Source: Oscillibacter valericigenes
GTDB taxonomy: Bacteria > Bacillota > Clostridia > Oscillospirales > Oscillospiraceae
Assembly (NCBI RefSeq): GCF_021531435.1
Contig: NZ_JAFBIS010000008.1
Coordinates: forward strand, 60,505-124,504
Reading direction: 5' to 3'
DNA: 64,000 nt
Both the position numbers and the translations under genes were made by a program. Each line of letters opens with the position of its first letter. Position 1 is the stretch's first letter. This document shows positions 40,609 to 48,514 of this stretch, piece after piece. Below the pieces are notes generated by a model that ran no database searches, was not told the DNA's origin, and saw nothing but the letters and a program-made list of their open reading frames with translations.

Positions 40609-40767
40609 GTGGTGCACCTTCTGTCTCAAAATAGATGTTCCTCATTATAGCATCCTGTGGACATCTGTCCACTGGTAAATTACACGAAAATCCGCACGCT
40701 TCCGCCCTTCTTTCGCTCTCACCAAAGCGCGCTGGAAAAGGTTGTTTCAATCTGTCGAATCTGCTAA

Positions 40768-40825
40768 TTGCGGTATGGCGGGAAATCAGATACAATAGGT
40801 ACGACCTTTAATGGGTAGTACCTAT
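40768..40825 (+). promoter_or_regulatory. Promoter and operator of the gntR-purine operon
   Basis: TTGCGG (40768-40773), 17 bp, TACAAT (40791-40796). A perfect 8-bp inverted repeat, ATAGGTAC (40795-40802) and GTACCTAT (40818-40825), spaced by 15 bp, begins at the end of the -10 and covers the transcription start. This is where a GntR/HutC repressor would bind, and the first gene encodes one. Confidence 0.65.
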
Positions 40826-40846
40826 TTTTGATATGAGGTGAATGGT

Positions 40847-41572
40847 ATGAGCAGTCAGCCCACTCAGTCCAAAACCATCCGCGCCCAGCTGCTGTCCGCC
40901 ATGAAGGAAGGCGAGTTCGCCTCCTGCCAGCGTCTTCCCCGGGAGAGCGTCCTGGCGGAATCCCTGGGCATCAGCCGCACCCAGCTGCGGGACATCCTGG
41001 CCTCCCTGGAGCGGGAGGGCTTCATCACCCGCCGCCACGGCGTCGGCACCATCATCAACCGCCACGTTCTGAACGCCCAGACCCGCATGGACATCGAGGT
41101 GGAGTTCCTGGACATGATCCGTCAGAGCGGCCACGAGGCGGCGGTGGCGTTTGTCCGGGTCACCGACGGCGCCGCTGACGAAAAGATCGCCGGCCAGCTC
41201 CAGATCCCCGAGGGCACGCCCATCATCCGGGTGTCCCGGCTCTGCACCGCCGACGGCAAGCCCGCCATCTACTGCGAGGACGTCATCGAAAAGTCCCTGG
41301 CCCAGGGCAGCTACACCATCAACGATCTGAAGCTCCCCATCTTCCACTTCCTCCAGCAGTTCTGCGATGTGAACCCCTATCTGGACCTGACGGACCTGCG
41401 GCCCGTGGTGGCTGACGCGGCCCTGGCGGAAATTTTCCAGGTGCCCATGGGCTCTCCCCTGCTGAACATGGACGAGGTGGACTTCGACATCGACGGTAAG
41501 CCGGTGTTCTGTTCCAACGAGTATTTCGCCGACGGCATCTTCCGCCACACCGTCATGCGGAAAAAGCTGTGA
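40847..41572 (+). CDS. GntR/HutC-family regulator leading the purine operon
   Basis: A 241-residue regulator. GntR winged helix in residues about 8-75 (ASCQRLPRESVLAESLGISRTQLRDILASLEREGFI), then a UTRA effector domain (about 95-235) with IRVSRLCTADGKPAIYCEDVI and DFDIDGKPVFCSNEYFADGIFRHTV. Start ATG at 40847 after GAGGTG. It is 19 bp upstream of purE, so it is co-transcribed with the purine genes and probably regulates them through the dyad in its promoter. The effector is unknown; a purine intermediate or nucleotide is an inference. Confidence 0.85.
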   Translation: MSSQPTQSKTIRAQLLSAMKEGEFASCQRLPRESVLAESLGISRTQLRDILASLEREGFITRRHGVGTIINRHVLNAQTRMDIEVEFLDMIRQSGHEAAVAFVRVTDGAADEKIAGQLQIPEGTPIIRVSRLCTADGKPAIYCEDVIEKSLAQGSYTINDLKLPIFHFLQQFCDVNPYLDLTDLRPVVADAALAEIFQVPMGSPLLNMDEVDFDIDGKPVFCSNEYFADGIFRHTVMRKKL

Positions 41573-41591
41573 TACAAAAGGAGGACCTGAC

Positions 41592-42089
41592 ATGAAAAAA
41601 GTTGCTATCATCATGGGTTCGGATTCCGACTGGCCCGTGGTCAAGGGTGCCTGCGGCCAGCTGGACGCTTTCGGCATCCCCTATGAGGTCCACATTCTCA
41701 GCGCTCACCGCACCCCCGCCGCCGCGGCGGACTTTGCGAAAAGCGCCCGCAAAAACGGCTTCGGCGTGCTGATCTGCGCCGCCGGCATGGCGGCCCATCT
41801 GGCCGGCGCCTTCGCCGGAAATTCTACCCTTCCCGTCATCGGCATCCCCATGAAGGGCGGCGCCATGGACGGGCTGGACGCCCTGCTTGCCACCGTCCAG
41901 ATGCCCAGCGGCATCCCCGTGGCGACCGTCGCCATCAACGGCGCCAAGAACGCCGCCGTACTGGCCGCCCAGATCCTGGCCGTCAGCGATGACGCCCTTG
42001 CCGCCAAGCTGGACGCGGCGCGGGAGGATATGGCGAAGCAGATCGCGGAAAAAGAGGCAAAATTACAGGCTGAACTGACAAACAACTAA
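41592..42089 (+). CDS. purE: N5-carboxyaminoimidazole ribonucleotide mutase
   Basis: Class I PurE, converting N5-CAIR to CAIR in IMP synthesis. The 165-residue protein shows IMGSDSDWPVVKGA (8-21) and SAHRTPAAAADF, with the active-site Ser and His. Class I PurE needs PurK for its substrate, but purK is not in the window; the organism may supply N5-CAIR from elsewhere or use high CO2. GGAGG precedes the ATG. purC follows after 27 bp. Confidence 0.95.
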   Translation: MKKVAIIMGSDSDWPVVKGACGQLDAFGIPYEVHILSAHRTPAAAADFAKSARKNGFGVLICAAGMAAHLAGAFAGNSTLPVIGIPMKGGAMDGLDALLATVQMPSGIPVATVAINGAKNAAVLAAQILAVSDDALAAKLDAAREDMAKQIAEKEAKLQAELTNN

Positions 42090-42116
42090 TACATTTTTAT
42101 AGGAGGAACCACCGAC

Positions 42117-42833
42117 ATGCAGAAGTTAGAGCAGATCTACGAGGGCAAGGCCAAGAAGGTCTACGCCACCGACGACCCCAACCTGGTCATCGTTGACTAC
42201 AAGGACGACGCTACCGCTCTGGACGGCCTGAAGAAGGGCACCATCGTGGGCAAGGGCGTCATCAACAACCAGATGACCAACCGTCTGATGGCGAAGATGG
42301 AAAAGGCCGGCATTCCCACCCACTTCGTCCAGGAGCTGAGTGAGCGGGAGACCCTGGTGAAGAAGGTCTCCATCGTGCCTCTGGAAGTCATCATCCGCAA
42401 CATCTCCGCCGGTCACTTCGCCTCCCGCTACGGCGTGGAGGAGGGCATCGTGTTCGACCAGCCCACCATCGAGTTCTCCTATAAGAACGACGACCTCCAT
42501 GACCCCCTGCTGAACGAGTACCACGCCCTGGCCCTGAATCTGGCCACCCGGGAGGAGATCGACCTCATCAAGAAGTACTCCTTCGCCGTCAACGACGTGC
42601 TGAAGGCTTTCTGGGCCGAGTGCGGCGTGACCCTGGTGGACTTCAAGCTGGAGTTCGGCAAGACCGCTGACGGCACTATTGTTCTGGCCGACGAGATCAG
42701 CCCCGACACCTGCCGCCTGTGGGACTCCAAGACCCATGAGAAGCTGGACAAGGACCGCTTCCGCCGGGATATGGGCGGCGTGGAAGACGCTTACGCCGAG
42801 ATCATGAAGAGACTGCTGGCCCATGATGAATAA
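42117..42833 (+). CDS. purC: Phosphoribosylaminoimidazole-succinocarboxamide synthase
   Basis: SAICAR synthetase, joining CAIR and aspartate with ATP. The 238-residue protein starts KLEQIYEGKAKKVYATDDPN, with EVIIRNISAGHFASRYGVEEG in the middle and ADEISPDTCRLWDSKTHEKLDKDRFR at about 190-215, all standard blocks. GGAGGAACCACCGAC precedes the ATG. Overlaps purF by 11 bp. Confidence 0.97.
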   Translation: MQKLEQIYEGKAKKVYATDDPNLVIVDYKDDATALDGLKKGTIVGKGVINNQMTNRLMAKMEKAGIPTHFVQELSERETLVKKVSIVPLEVIIRNISAGHFASRYGVEEGIVFDQPTIEFSYKNDDLHDPLLNEYHALALNLATREEIDLIKKYSFAVNDVLKAFWAECGVTLVDFKLEFGKTADGTIVLADEISPDTCRLWDSKTHEKLDKDRFRRDMGGVEDAYAEIMKRLLAHDE

Positions 42834-44289
42834 GAGCAATGTAACCGAACGCCACATTCACGAAGAATGCGGCGTCTTCGGCGTGTACTCCAAAACCGCC
42901 GCTGATGTGGCCTCCTACGCCTACTACGCCCTGTACGCCTTACAGCACCGGGGCCAGGAGAGCGCCGGTATCGTGGTCAACGACGACGGCGTGTTCTCCT
43001 CCTGGCGGGATGTGGGCCTCGTCAGCGAGGTATTTCCTCCCGAGCGGCTGGCGGCCCTGGGCACCGGCAACATCGCCGTGGGCCACGTGCGCTACGGCAC
43101 CACCGGCACCGACAACAAGCGGAATGTCCAGCCCATTCTGGTGAACCACTACAAGGGCCGCATGGCCCTGGCCCACAACGGCAACCTGACCAACTCCCAC
43201 GAGCTGCGGCAGGAGCTGGAGAGCAAGGGCTCCATCTTCCAGACCACCACGGATTCCGAGGTCATCGCCTACATCATCGTCCAGGAGCGGCTGAAAGCCC
43301 CCTCCATCGAGGAGGCCGTCTCCGCCGCCATGGACCGCATTGAGGGCGCCTACTCCCTGGTCATCTCCTCTCCCAGCAAGCTCATCGCCGTCCGGGACCC
43401 CCACGGCTTCCGCCCCCTCTGCATGGGCCATCTGAAGGATGGCAGCGTGGTGTTCGCCTCCGAGTCCTGCGGCCTGGACGCCATCGGCGCCAGGTTCGAG
43501 CGGGACATCCTGCCCGGCGAGATCGTGGTGGTGGACAAGAACGGCGTGAAATCCGACACCAGCCACTGCGGAAAAGCCGACAAGAAGCTGTGCGTCTTTG
43601 AGTTCATCTACTTCGCCCGGCCCGATTCCGTCATCGACGGCTCCAGCGTCCACATCGCCCGCCAGCGGGCCGGCGCGTTCCTGGCCCTGGAGCACCCCGT
43701 CCAGGCGGACATCGTCATCGGCGTGCCGGACTCCGGCCTGGACGCCGCCATGGGCTACGCCAAGCAGTCCGGCATCCCCTACGGCATGGGCTTCATCAAG
43801 AACAAGTACATCGGCCGCACCTTCATCTCCCCCACCCAGGACATGCGGGAAAACGAGGTCAACATCAAGCTGAACCCCATCCGCTCCGTGGTGGAGGGCA
43901 AGCGGGTAGTCCTCATCGACGACTCCATCGTCCGGGGCACCACCTGCCGCCGCACCATCGACCTTTTGCGCAAGGCGGGCGCCAAGGAGATCCACATGCG
44001 GGTCAGCGCCCCGCCCTTCGTCTCCGAATGCTACTACGGCACCGACATCGACGACAAGAACAAGCTCATCGCCAACCACCACACCGTGGAGGAGATCGCT
44101 GAGATCATCGGCGTGGACTCCCTGGGCTACCTCAGCCTGAATGACGTGGTAAAGCTGGCGGACAACACCCAGGGCGGCTTCTGCACCGCCTGCTTCGGCG
44201 GCGGTTATCCCACGGCGATCCCCCAGGATTCCGGCAAGGACCGCTTTGAATGCAAGATCAGTGAAAGGAAGAAAGAGGAAGATGCGTAG
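42823..44289 (+). CDS. purF: Amidophosphoribosyltransferase
   Basis: First committed enzyme of purine synthesis, making phosphoribosylamine from PRPP and glutamine. 488 residues. A propeptide of about 15 residues precedes the nucleophile Cys16 in EECGVFGVY, as in the B. subtilis type that is processed. The PRPP loop [16 protein letters not shown] (about 361-376) is present. Cysteines in the C-terminal half ([22 protein letters not shown]) match the Fe-S cluster ligands of the Bacillus-type enzyme. Two adjacent ATGs (42823, 42826) lie inside the end of purC. Confidence 0.96.
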   Translation: MMNKSNVTERHIHEECGVFGVYSKTAADVASYAYYALYALQHRGQESAGIVVNDDGVFSSWRDVGLVSEVFPPERLAALGTGNIAVGHVRYGTTGTDNKRNVQPILVNHYKGRMALAHNGNLTNSHELRQELESKGSIFQTTTDSEVIAYIIVQERLKAPSIEEAVSAAMDRIEGAYSLVISSPSKLIAVRDPHGFRPLCMGHLKDGSVVFASESCGLDAIGARFERDILPGEIVVVDKNGVKSDTSHCGKADKKLCVFEFIYFARPDSVIDGSSVHIARQRAGAFLALEHPVQADIVIGVPDSGLDAAMGYAKQSGIPYGMGFIKNKYIGRTFISPTQDMRENEVNIKLNPIRSVVEGKRVVLIDDSIVRGTTCRRTIDLLRKAGAKEIHMRVSAPPFVSECYYGTDIDDKNKLIANHHTVEEIAEIIGVDSLGYLSLNDVVKLADNTQGGFCTACFGGGYPTAIPQDSGKDRFECKISERKKEEDA

Positions 44290-45307
44290 TTTTTCTGACA
44301 GCTACCGGGACGCCGGCGTCAATATCGAGGCCGGCTACGAGGGCGTGAAGCTGATGAGCGCCCATGTCAAGCGCACCATGATTCCTGGCGTGGTCTCCGA
44401 CATCGGCGGCTTCGGCGGCCTGTTCGCCCCCGACTTCGCCGGGATGAAGGAGCCGGTGCTGGTCTCCGGCACGGACGGCGTGGGCACCAAGATCCGCATC
44501 GCCCAGCTGATGGACAAGCACGACACCGTGGGTATCGACTGCGTGGCCATGTGCGTCAACGACATCATCTGCTGCGGCGCCAAGCCTTTGTTTTTCCTAG
44601 ACTATATCGCCATCGGCAAGAACGAGCCGGAAAAGGTCGCCACCCTGGTCTCCGGCGTGGCGGAGGGCTGCGTCCAGTCCGGCTGCGCCCTCATCGGCGG
44701 CGAGACTGCCGAGCATCCCGGCATGATGGCCGCCGACGACTACGACCTGGCGGGTTTCTCCGTGGGTCTGGTGGACAAGGCCAAGGTCATCGACCACAAC
44801 ACCATGGCTCCCGGCGACGCGATCCTGGCTCTGCCCTCCTCCGGCATCCACTCCAACGGCTTCTCCCTGGTGCGGAAGGTCTTTGACGTGGAGCACACCG
44901 ACCTGAACGTCTACTCCGACGAGCTGGGCCGCACTCTGGGCGAGGCCCTGCTGGAGCCCACCCGCATCTATGTCAAGCCCGTGCTGCGCTGCCTGGAGGC
45001 CGCCAACGTGAAGGGCATCAGTCACATCACCGGCGGCGGCTTCTTCGAGAACATCCCCCGCTGCCTGCCTGAGGGCCTCACCGCCAAGATCGACAAGGCC
45101 GCTGTCAAAACGCCCCCCATCTTCGCCATGCTCCAGAGCAAAGGCAATATCCCTGAGCACGACATGTTCAACACCTACAACATGGGCGTGGGCATGACCG
45201 TCATCGTGGCGAAAGAGGATGTGGACCGCGCCATCGCCGCCCTGGACTGCGGTGCCTATGTCATCGGCGAGATCGTCTCCGGCGAGGAGCGGGTGACATT
45301 ATGCTGA
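44282..45307 (+). CDS. purM: Phosphoribosylformylglycinamidine cyclo-ligase
   Basis: AIR synthetase. 341 residues: [19 protein letters not shown] at the start, [45 protein letters not shown] in the ATP-binding region and [13 protein letters not shown] later. The ATG at 44282 after AGAGGAAG gives the normal N-terminus and overlaps the purF stop by 8 bp. A spacer of 101 bp with a perfect inverted repeat separates it from purN. Confidence 0.97.
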   Translation: MRSFSDSYRDAGVNIEAGYEGVKLMSAHVKRTMIPGVVSDIGGFGGLFAPDFAGMKEPVLVSGTDGVGTKIRIAQLMDKHDTVGIDCVAMCVNDIICCGAKPLFFLDYIAIGKNEPEKVATLVSGVAEGCVQSGCALIGGETAEHPGMMAADDYDLAGFSVGLVDKAKVIDHNTMAPGDAILALPSSGIHSNGFSLVRKVFDVEHTDLNVYSDELGRTLGEALLEPTRIYVKPVLRCLEAANVKGISHITGGGFFENIPRCLPEGLTAKIDKAAVKTPPIFAMLQSKGNIPEHDMFNTYNMGVGMTVIVAKEDVDRAIAALDCGAYVIGEIVSGEERVTLC

Positions 45308-45310
45308 TAC

Positions 45311-45339
45311 TTTTTCTTGAAAGAAAAAGTACCAAAAAG
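45311..45339. repeat. Perfect inverted repeat in the purM-purN spacer
   Basis: TACTTTTTCTT and AAGAAAAAGTA (about 45308-45332) form a perfect 11-bp dyad with a 2-bp centre, followed by ACCAAAAAGAACTTT. It has no GC-rich stem, so it is a weak terminator at best. It may be a repeated intergenic element. Confidence 0.5.
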
Positions 45340-45408
45340 AACTTTATCTCGCTACTAACATTTATCTAAAACCAGGGCTTTCTGCCCGGCAACTGGAGTG
45401 AATCCATT

Positions 45409-46023
45409 TTGAAAGCGAATCAGAAAACAGCCCGTATCGCTGTATTTGTCTCCGGCGGCGGCACCAATCTGGAGCATCTGCTGCTGGCTCAGGAAGCCGG
45501 GCAAATTCCCCACGGGGAGATCGTGCTGGTGTGTGCCAGCAACGAAAACGCCTATGCCCTGACCCGGGCGGCCAACCACGGCGTGCCCGGCGTGGCCGTC
45601 CCCAAAAAGCAGATGACCCAGGAGGCATTCGAGGCCGCTTTGAACGAAAAGCTGGCGGAATACCGGGTGGACGTCATCATTCTGGCCGGGTTCCTGTCCA
45701 TTTTGTCCGCCGATTTTGTAAAACAGTGGCCGGACCGCATCATCAACGTCCATCCCTCCCTCATCCCCTCCTTCTGCGGCAAGGGGATGTACGGATTAAA
45801 GGTCCACGAGGCCGCTTTGTCCCGCGGCGTAAAGGTCACCGGCGCCACCGTCCATCTGGTGAATGAGATTCCCGACGGCGGCCGCATTCTGCTGCAGAAG
45901 GCCGTGGACATCCTCCCCGGCGACACGGCGGAGATTCTCCAGCGCCGGGTAATGGAGCAGGCCGAATGGATCTTGCTCCCCCAGGCGGCAGAAATGTTAT
46001 GTAAACAAATTACTGAAAATTGA
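45409..46023 (+). CDS. purN: Phosphoribosylglycinamide formyltransferase
   Basis: GAR transformylase using 10-formyl-THF. The 204-residue protein shows VFVSGGGTNLEHLL (12-25), ILAGFLSILS, NVHPSLIPSFCGKGMYGLKVHEAAL with the catalytic Asn/His region, and NEIPDGGRIL with the Asp. The start is TTG at 45409, preceded at a good distance by GGAGTG; no ATG gives a complete N-terminus. It is the third step of the pathway. purH follows after 11 bp. Confidence 0.93.
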   Translation: MKANQKTARIAVFVSGGGTNLEHLLLAQEAGQIPHGEIVLVCASNENAYALTRAANHGVPGVAVPKKQMTQEAFEAALNEKLAEYRVDVIILAGFLSILSADFVKQWPDRIINVHPSLIPSFCGKGMYGLKVHEAALSRGVKVTGATVHLVNEIPDGGRILLQKAVDILPGDTAEILQRRVMEQAEWILLPQAAEMLCKQITEN

Positions 46024-46034
46024 GGTGCGCTTCC

Positions 46035-47213
46035 ATGAACGAACTGGAACTGAAATACGGCTGCAACCCCAACCAGAAGCCCTCCCGCATCTTTATGAAG
46101 GACGGCTCTGACTTGCCCATCAAGGTGCTGAACGGCAAGCCCGGCTACATCAACTTCCTGGACGCCTTCAACTCCTGGCAGCTGGTCCGGGAGCTGAAAG
46201 CCGCCACCGGCCTGCCCTCCGCCGCCTCCTTCAAGCATGTCTCCCCCGCCGGCGCCGCCGTGGGCCTGCCCCTAAGCGATGTGGACAAGAAGATCTACTT
46301 CGTAGACGAGGGCGCGGAGCTCAGCCCCATTGCCTGTGCCTACATCCGGGCCCGGGGCGCTGACCGGCTGTGCTCCTACGGCGACTGGGCAGCTCTTAGT
46401 GACGTCTGCGACGCCGCCACCGCCAACTACCTGAAGGCCGAGGTGTCCGACGGCGTCATCGCCCCCGGCTACACCGACGAAGCCCTGGAAATTTTGAAAA
46501 CCAAGAAAAAGGGCGGCTACAATGTCGTCCAAATCGACCCGGATTACGTCCCCGCGCCCCAGGAGTACAAGGACGTGTTCGGCATCACCTTCCAGCAGGG
46601 CCGCAACAACTTCAAAATCGACGAGGAGCTGCTGGGCAACATCGTCACCGAAAACCATGACCTGCCCGAAGCCGCCAAGATCGACATGATCGTCTCCCTC
46701 ATCACCCTGAAATACACCCAGTCCAACTCCGTCTGCTACGTGAAGGACGGCCAGGCTATCGGTGTGGGCGCCGGCCAGCAGAGCCGCATCCACTGCACCC
46801 GGCTGGCGGGCCAGAAGGCGGACAACTGGTACCTGCGGCAGCATCCCAAGGTCTTAGGGCTTCAGTTTGTGGCGGGCATCCGCCGACCCGACCGGGACAA
46901 CGCCATCGACATCTACACCTCCGACGAGTACGAGGACATCCTGGCCGACGGCGTGTGGCAGAATACCTTCAAGGTCAAGCCCGAGGTGCTGACCGCCGAG
47001 GAAAAGAAGGCTTGGATCGCCACCCAGTCCGGCGTGACGGTGGGAAGCGACGCGTTCTTCCCCTTCGGCGACAATGTGGAGCGGGCTCGGAAGTCCGGCG
47101 TGCAGTACATTGCCGAGCCGGGCGGCAGCATCCGGGATGACCATGTGATCGCTACCGCTAATAAATATAACATGACGATGTGCTTTACCGGCATGAGATT
47201 GTTCCATCATTAA
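46035..47213 (+). CDS. purH: AICAR transformylase, without the IMP cyclohydrolase domain
   Basis: A 392-residue enzyme formylating AICAR with 10-formyl-THF. LKYGCNPNQKPSRIF at the start and SFKHVSPAGAAVG (about 58-70) are the AICARFT motifs; KYTQSNSVCYVKDGQAIGVGAGQQSRIHCTRLA lies in the middle. Canonical PurH is about 510 residues with an N-terminal cyclohydrolase (MGS-like) domain, absent here. FAICAR ring closure must therefore come from a separate protein. The ATG at 46035 after TGAGGTG is the only start consistent with family alignments. Confidence 0.9.
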   Translation: MNELELKYGCNPNQKPSRIFMKDGSDLPIKVLNGKPGYINFLDAFNSWQLVRELKAATGLPSAASFKHVSPAGAAVGLPLSDVDKKIYFVDEGAELSPIACAYIRARGADRLCSYGDWAALSDVCDAATANYLKAEVSDGVIAPGYTDEALEILKTKKKGGYNVVQIDPDYVPAPQEYKDVFGITFQQGRNNFKIDEELLGNIVTENHDLPEAAKIDMIVSLITLKYTQSNSVCYVKDGQAIGVGAGQQSRIHCTRLAGQKADNWYLRQHPKVLGLQFVAGIRRPDRDNAIDIYTSDEYEDILADGVWQNTFKVKPEVLTAEEKKAWIATQSGVTVGSDAFFPFGDNVERARKSGVQYIAEPGGSIRDDHVIATANKYNMTMCFTGMRLFHH

Positions 47214-47230
47214 GAACGGAGGCAGCTTCC

Positions 47231-48514
47231 ATGAATCTTCTGGTCGTCGGCGGCGGTGGCCGCGAGCACGCCATTATCAAGAAATTGAAAGAGAATCCCA
47301 GCGTGGAGACCATCTACGCCCTGCCGGGCAACGGCGGCATCGCCCAGGACGCGGTGTGCGTCCCGGAGATCGGTGCCAAGGACATTCCCGCCATCGTGGA
47401 TTTCGCCAAGGCCCACGCCATTGACTTTGCTGTGGTGGCCCCGGACGACCCCCTGGCCCTGGGCTGTGTGGATCGGCTCCATGAGGCGGGCATCCCCTGC
47501 TTCGGCCCGGATGCCAAGGCCGCCCGCATCGAGGCCAGCAAGGTGTTCTCCAAGAACCTGATGAAGAAGTACGGCATTCCCACCGCCAGCTACGAGGTCT
47601 TCAACGACCCCAAGGCCGCGCTGGAATACCTGAAAAACGCCTCCTTCCCCATCGTCATCAAGGCCGACGGCCTGGCGCTGGGCAAGGGCGTGCTGATCCC
47701 CCAGAACTTTGCTGAGGCCGAGGACGCCGTGAAAACCATCATGGAGGACAAGGCTTTCGGCGACTCCGGCAACGAGATCGTCATTGAGGAGTTCCTCACC
47801 GGTCCGGAGGTCAGCGTGCTGGCCTTCACCGACGGCACCGCCATCCGCCCCATGATGTCCTCCATGGACCACAAGCGGGCCGGAGACAACGATACCGGCC
47901 TCAACACCGGCGGCATGGGCACCATCGCTCCCAACCCCTATTACACCGCCGACGTTGCCCAGGTCTGCATGGATACCATCTTCCTGCCCACCCTGGCGGC
48001 GATGCGGGCCGAGGGCTGCCCCTTCAAGGGCTGCCTGTACTTCGGCCTGATGATCACCCCCAACGGTCCCAAGGTCATCGAGTACAACTGTCGCTTCGGC
48101 GACCCCGAGACCCAGGTGGTGCTGCCTCTGCTGAAAACCGACCTGCTGACCGTCATGCAGGCCGTGGAAAACGAGACTTTGGCTGATCTGGAAGTGGAGT
48201 GGCTTGATGGCGCCGCCGCCTGCGTGATTCTCGCCTCCGGTGGCTATCCCAGCCACTATGAGAAGGGCAAAGTGATGTCCTTCCCCGCCTCCACGCCCGC
48301 CAACGTCACCATCTATCACGCCGGGGACAAGCTGGACGGCGAGGGCCGTCTGGTCACCAGCGGCGGACGGGTGCTGGGCGTCACCGCCACGGCTCCCACG
48401 CTGAAAGAGGCCCTGGCGGACGCTTACGCCGCCGCGGAGACGGTGGATTTTGAAGGTAAGTATCTGCGTCACGACATCGGCCGCCGCGCGCTGGCCGCCA
48501 TGGAGGAACAGTAA
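47231..48514 (+). CDS. purD: Phosphoribosylamine-glycine ligase
   Basis: GAR synthetase, an ATP-grasp enzyme. 427 residues: MNLLVVGGGGREHAIIKKL, LPGNGGIAQDAVC, PIVIKADGLALGKGVLIP (ATP-grasp), EEFLTGPEVSVLAFTDG and the metal-binding EYNCRFGDPETQVVLP. GGAGGCAGC precedes the ATG at 47231. The stop is immediately followed by the purL ATG, so the two are coupled. Confidence 0.97.
   Translation: MNLLVVGGGGREHAIIKKLKENPSVETIYALPGNGGIAQDAVCVPEIGAKDIPAIVDFAKAHAIDFAVVAPDDPLALGCVDRLHEAGIPCFGPDAKAARIEASKVFSKNLMKKYGIPTASYEVFNDPKAALEYLKNASFPIVIKADGLALGKGVLIPQNFAEAEDAVKTIMEDKAFGDSGNEIVIEEFLTGPEVSVLAFTDGTAIRPMMSSMDHKRAGDNDTGLNTGGMGTIAPNPYYTADVAQVCMDTIFLPTLAAMRAEGCPFKGCLYFGLMITPNGPKVIEYNCRFGDPETQVVLPLLKTDLLTVMQAVENETLADLEVEWLDGAAACVILASGGYPSHYEKGKVMSFPASTPANVTIYHAGDKLDGEGRLVTSGGRVLGVTATAPTLKEALADAYAAAETVDFEGKYLRHDIGRRALAAMEEQ

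Noticed and set aside
45308..45408. Possible ZTP or purine riboswitch before purN
   Set aside because: Neither the GGCGAACA/CCGCCUGG blocks of the ZTP class nor the purine aptamer core is present.
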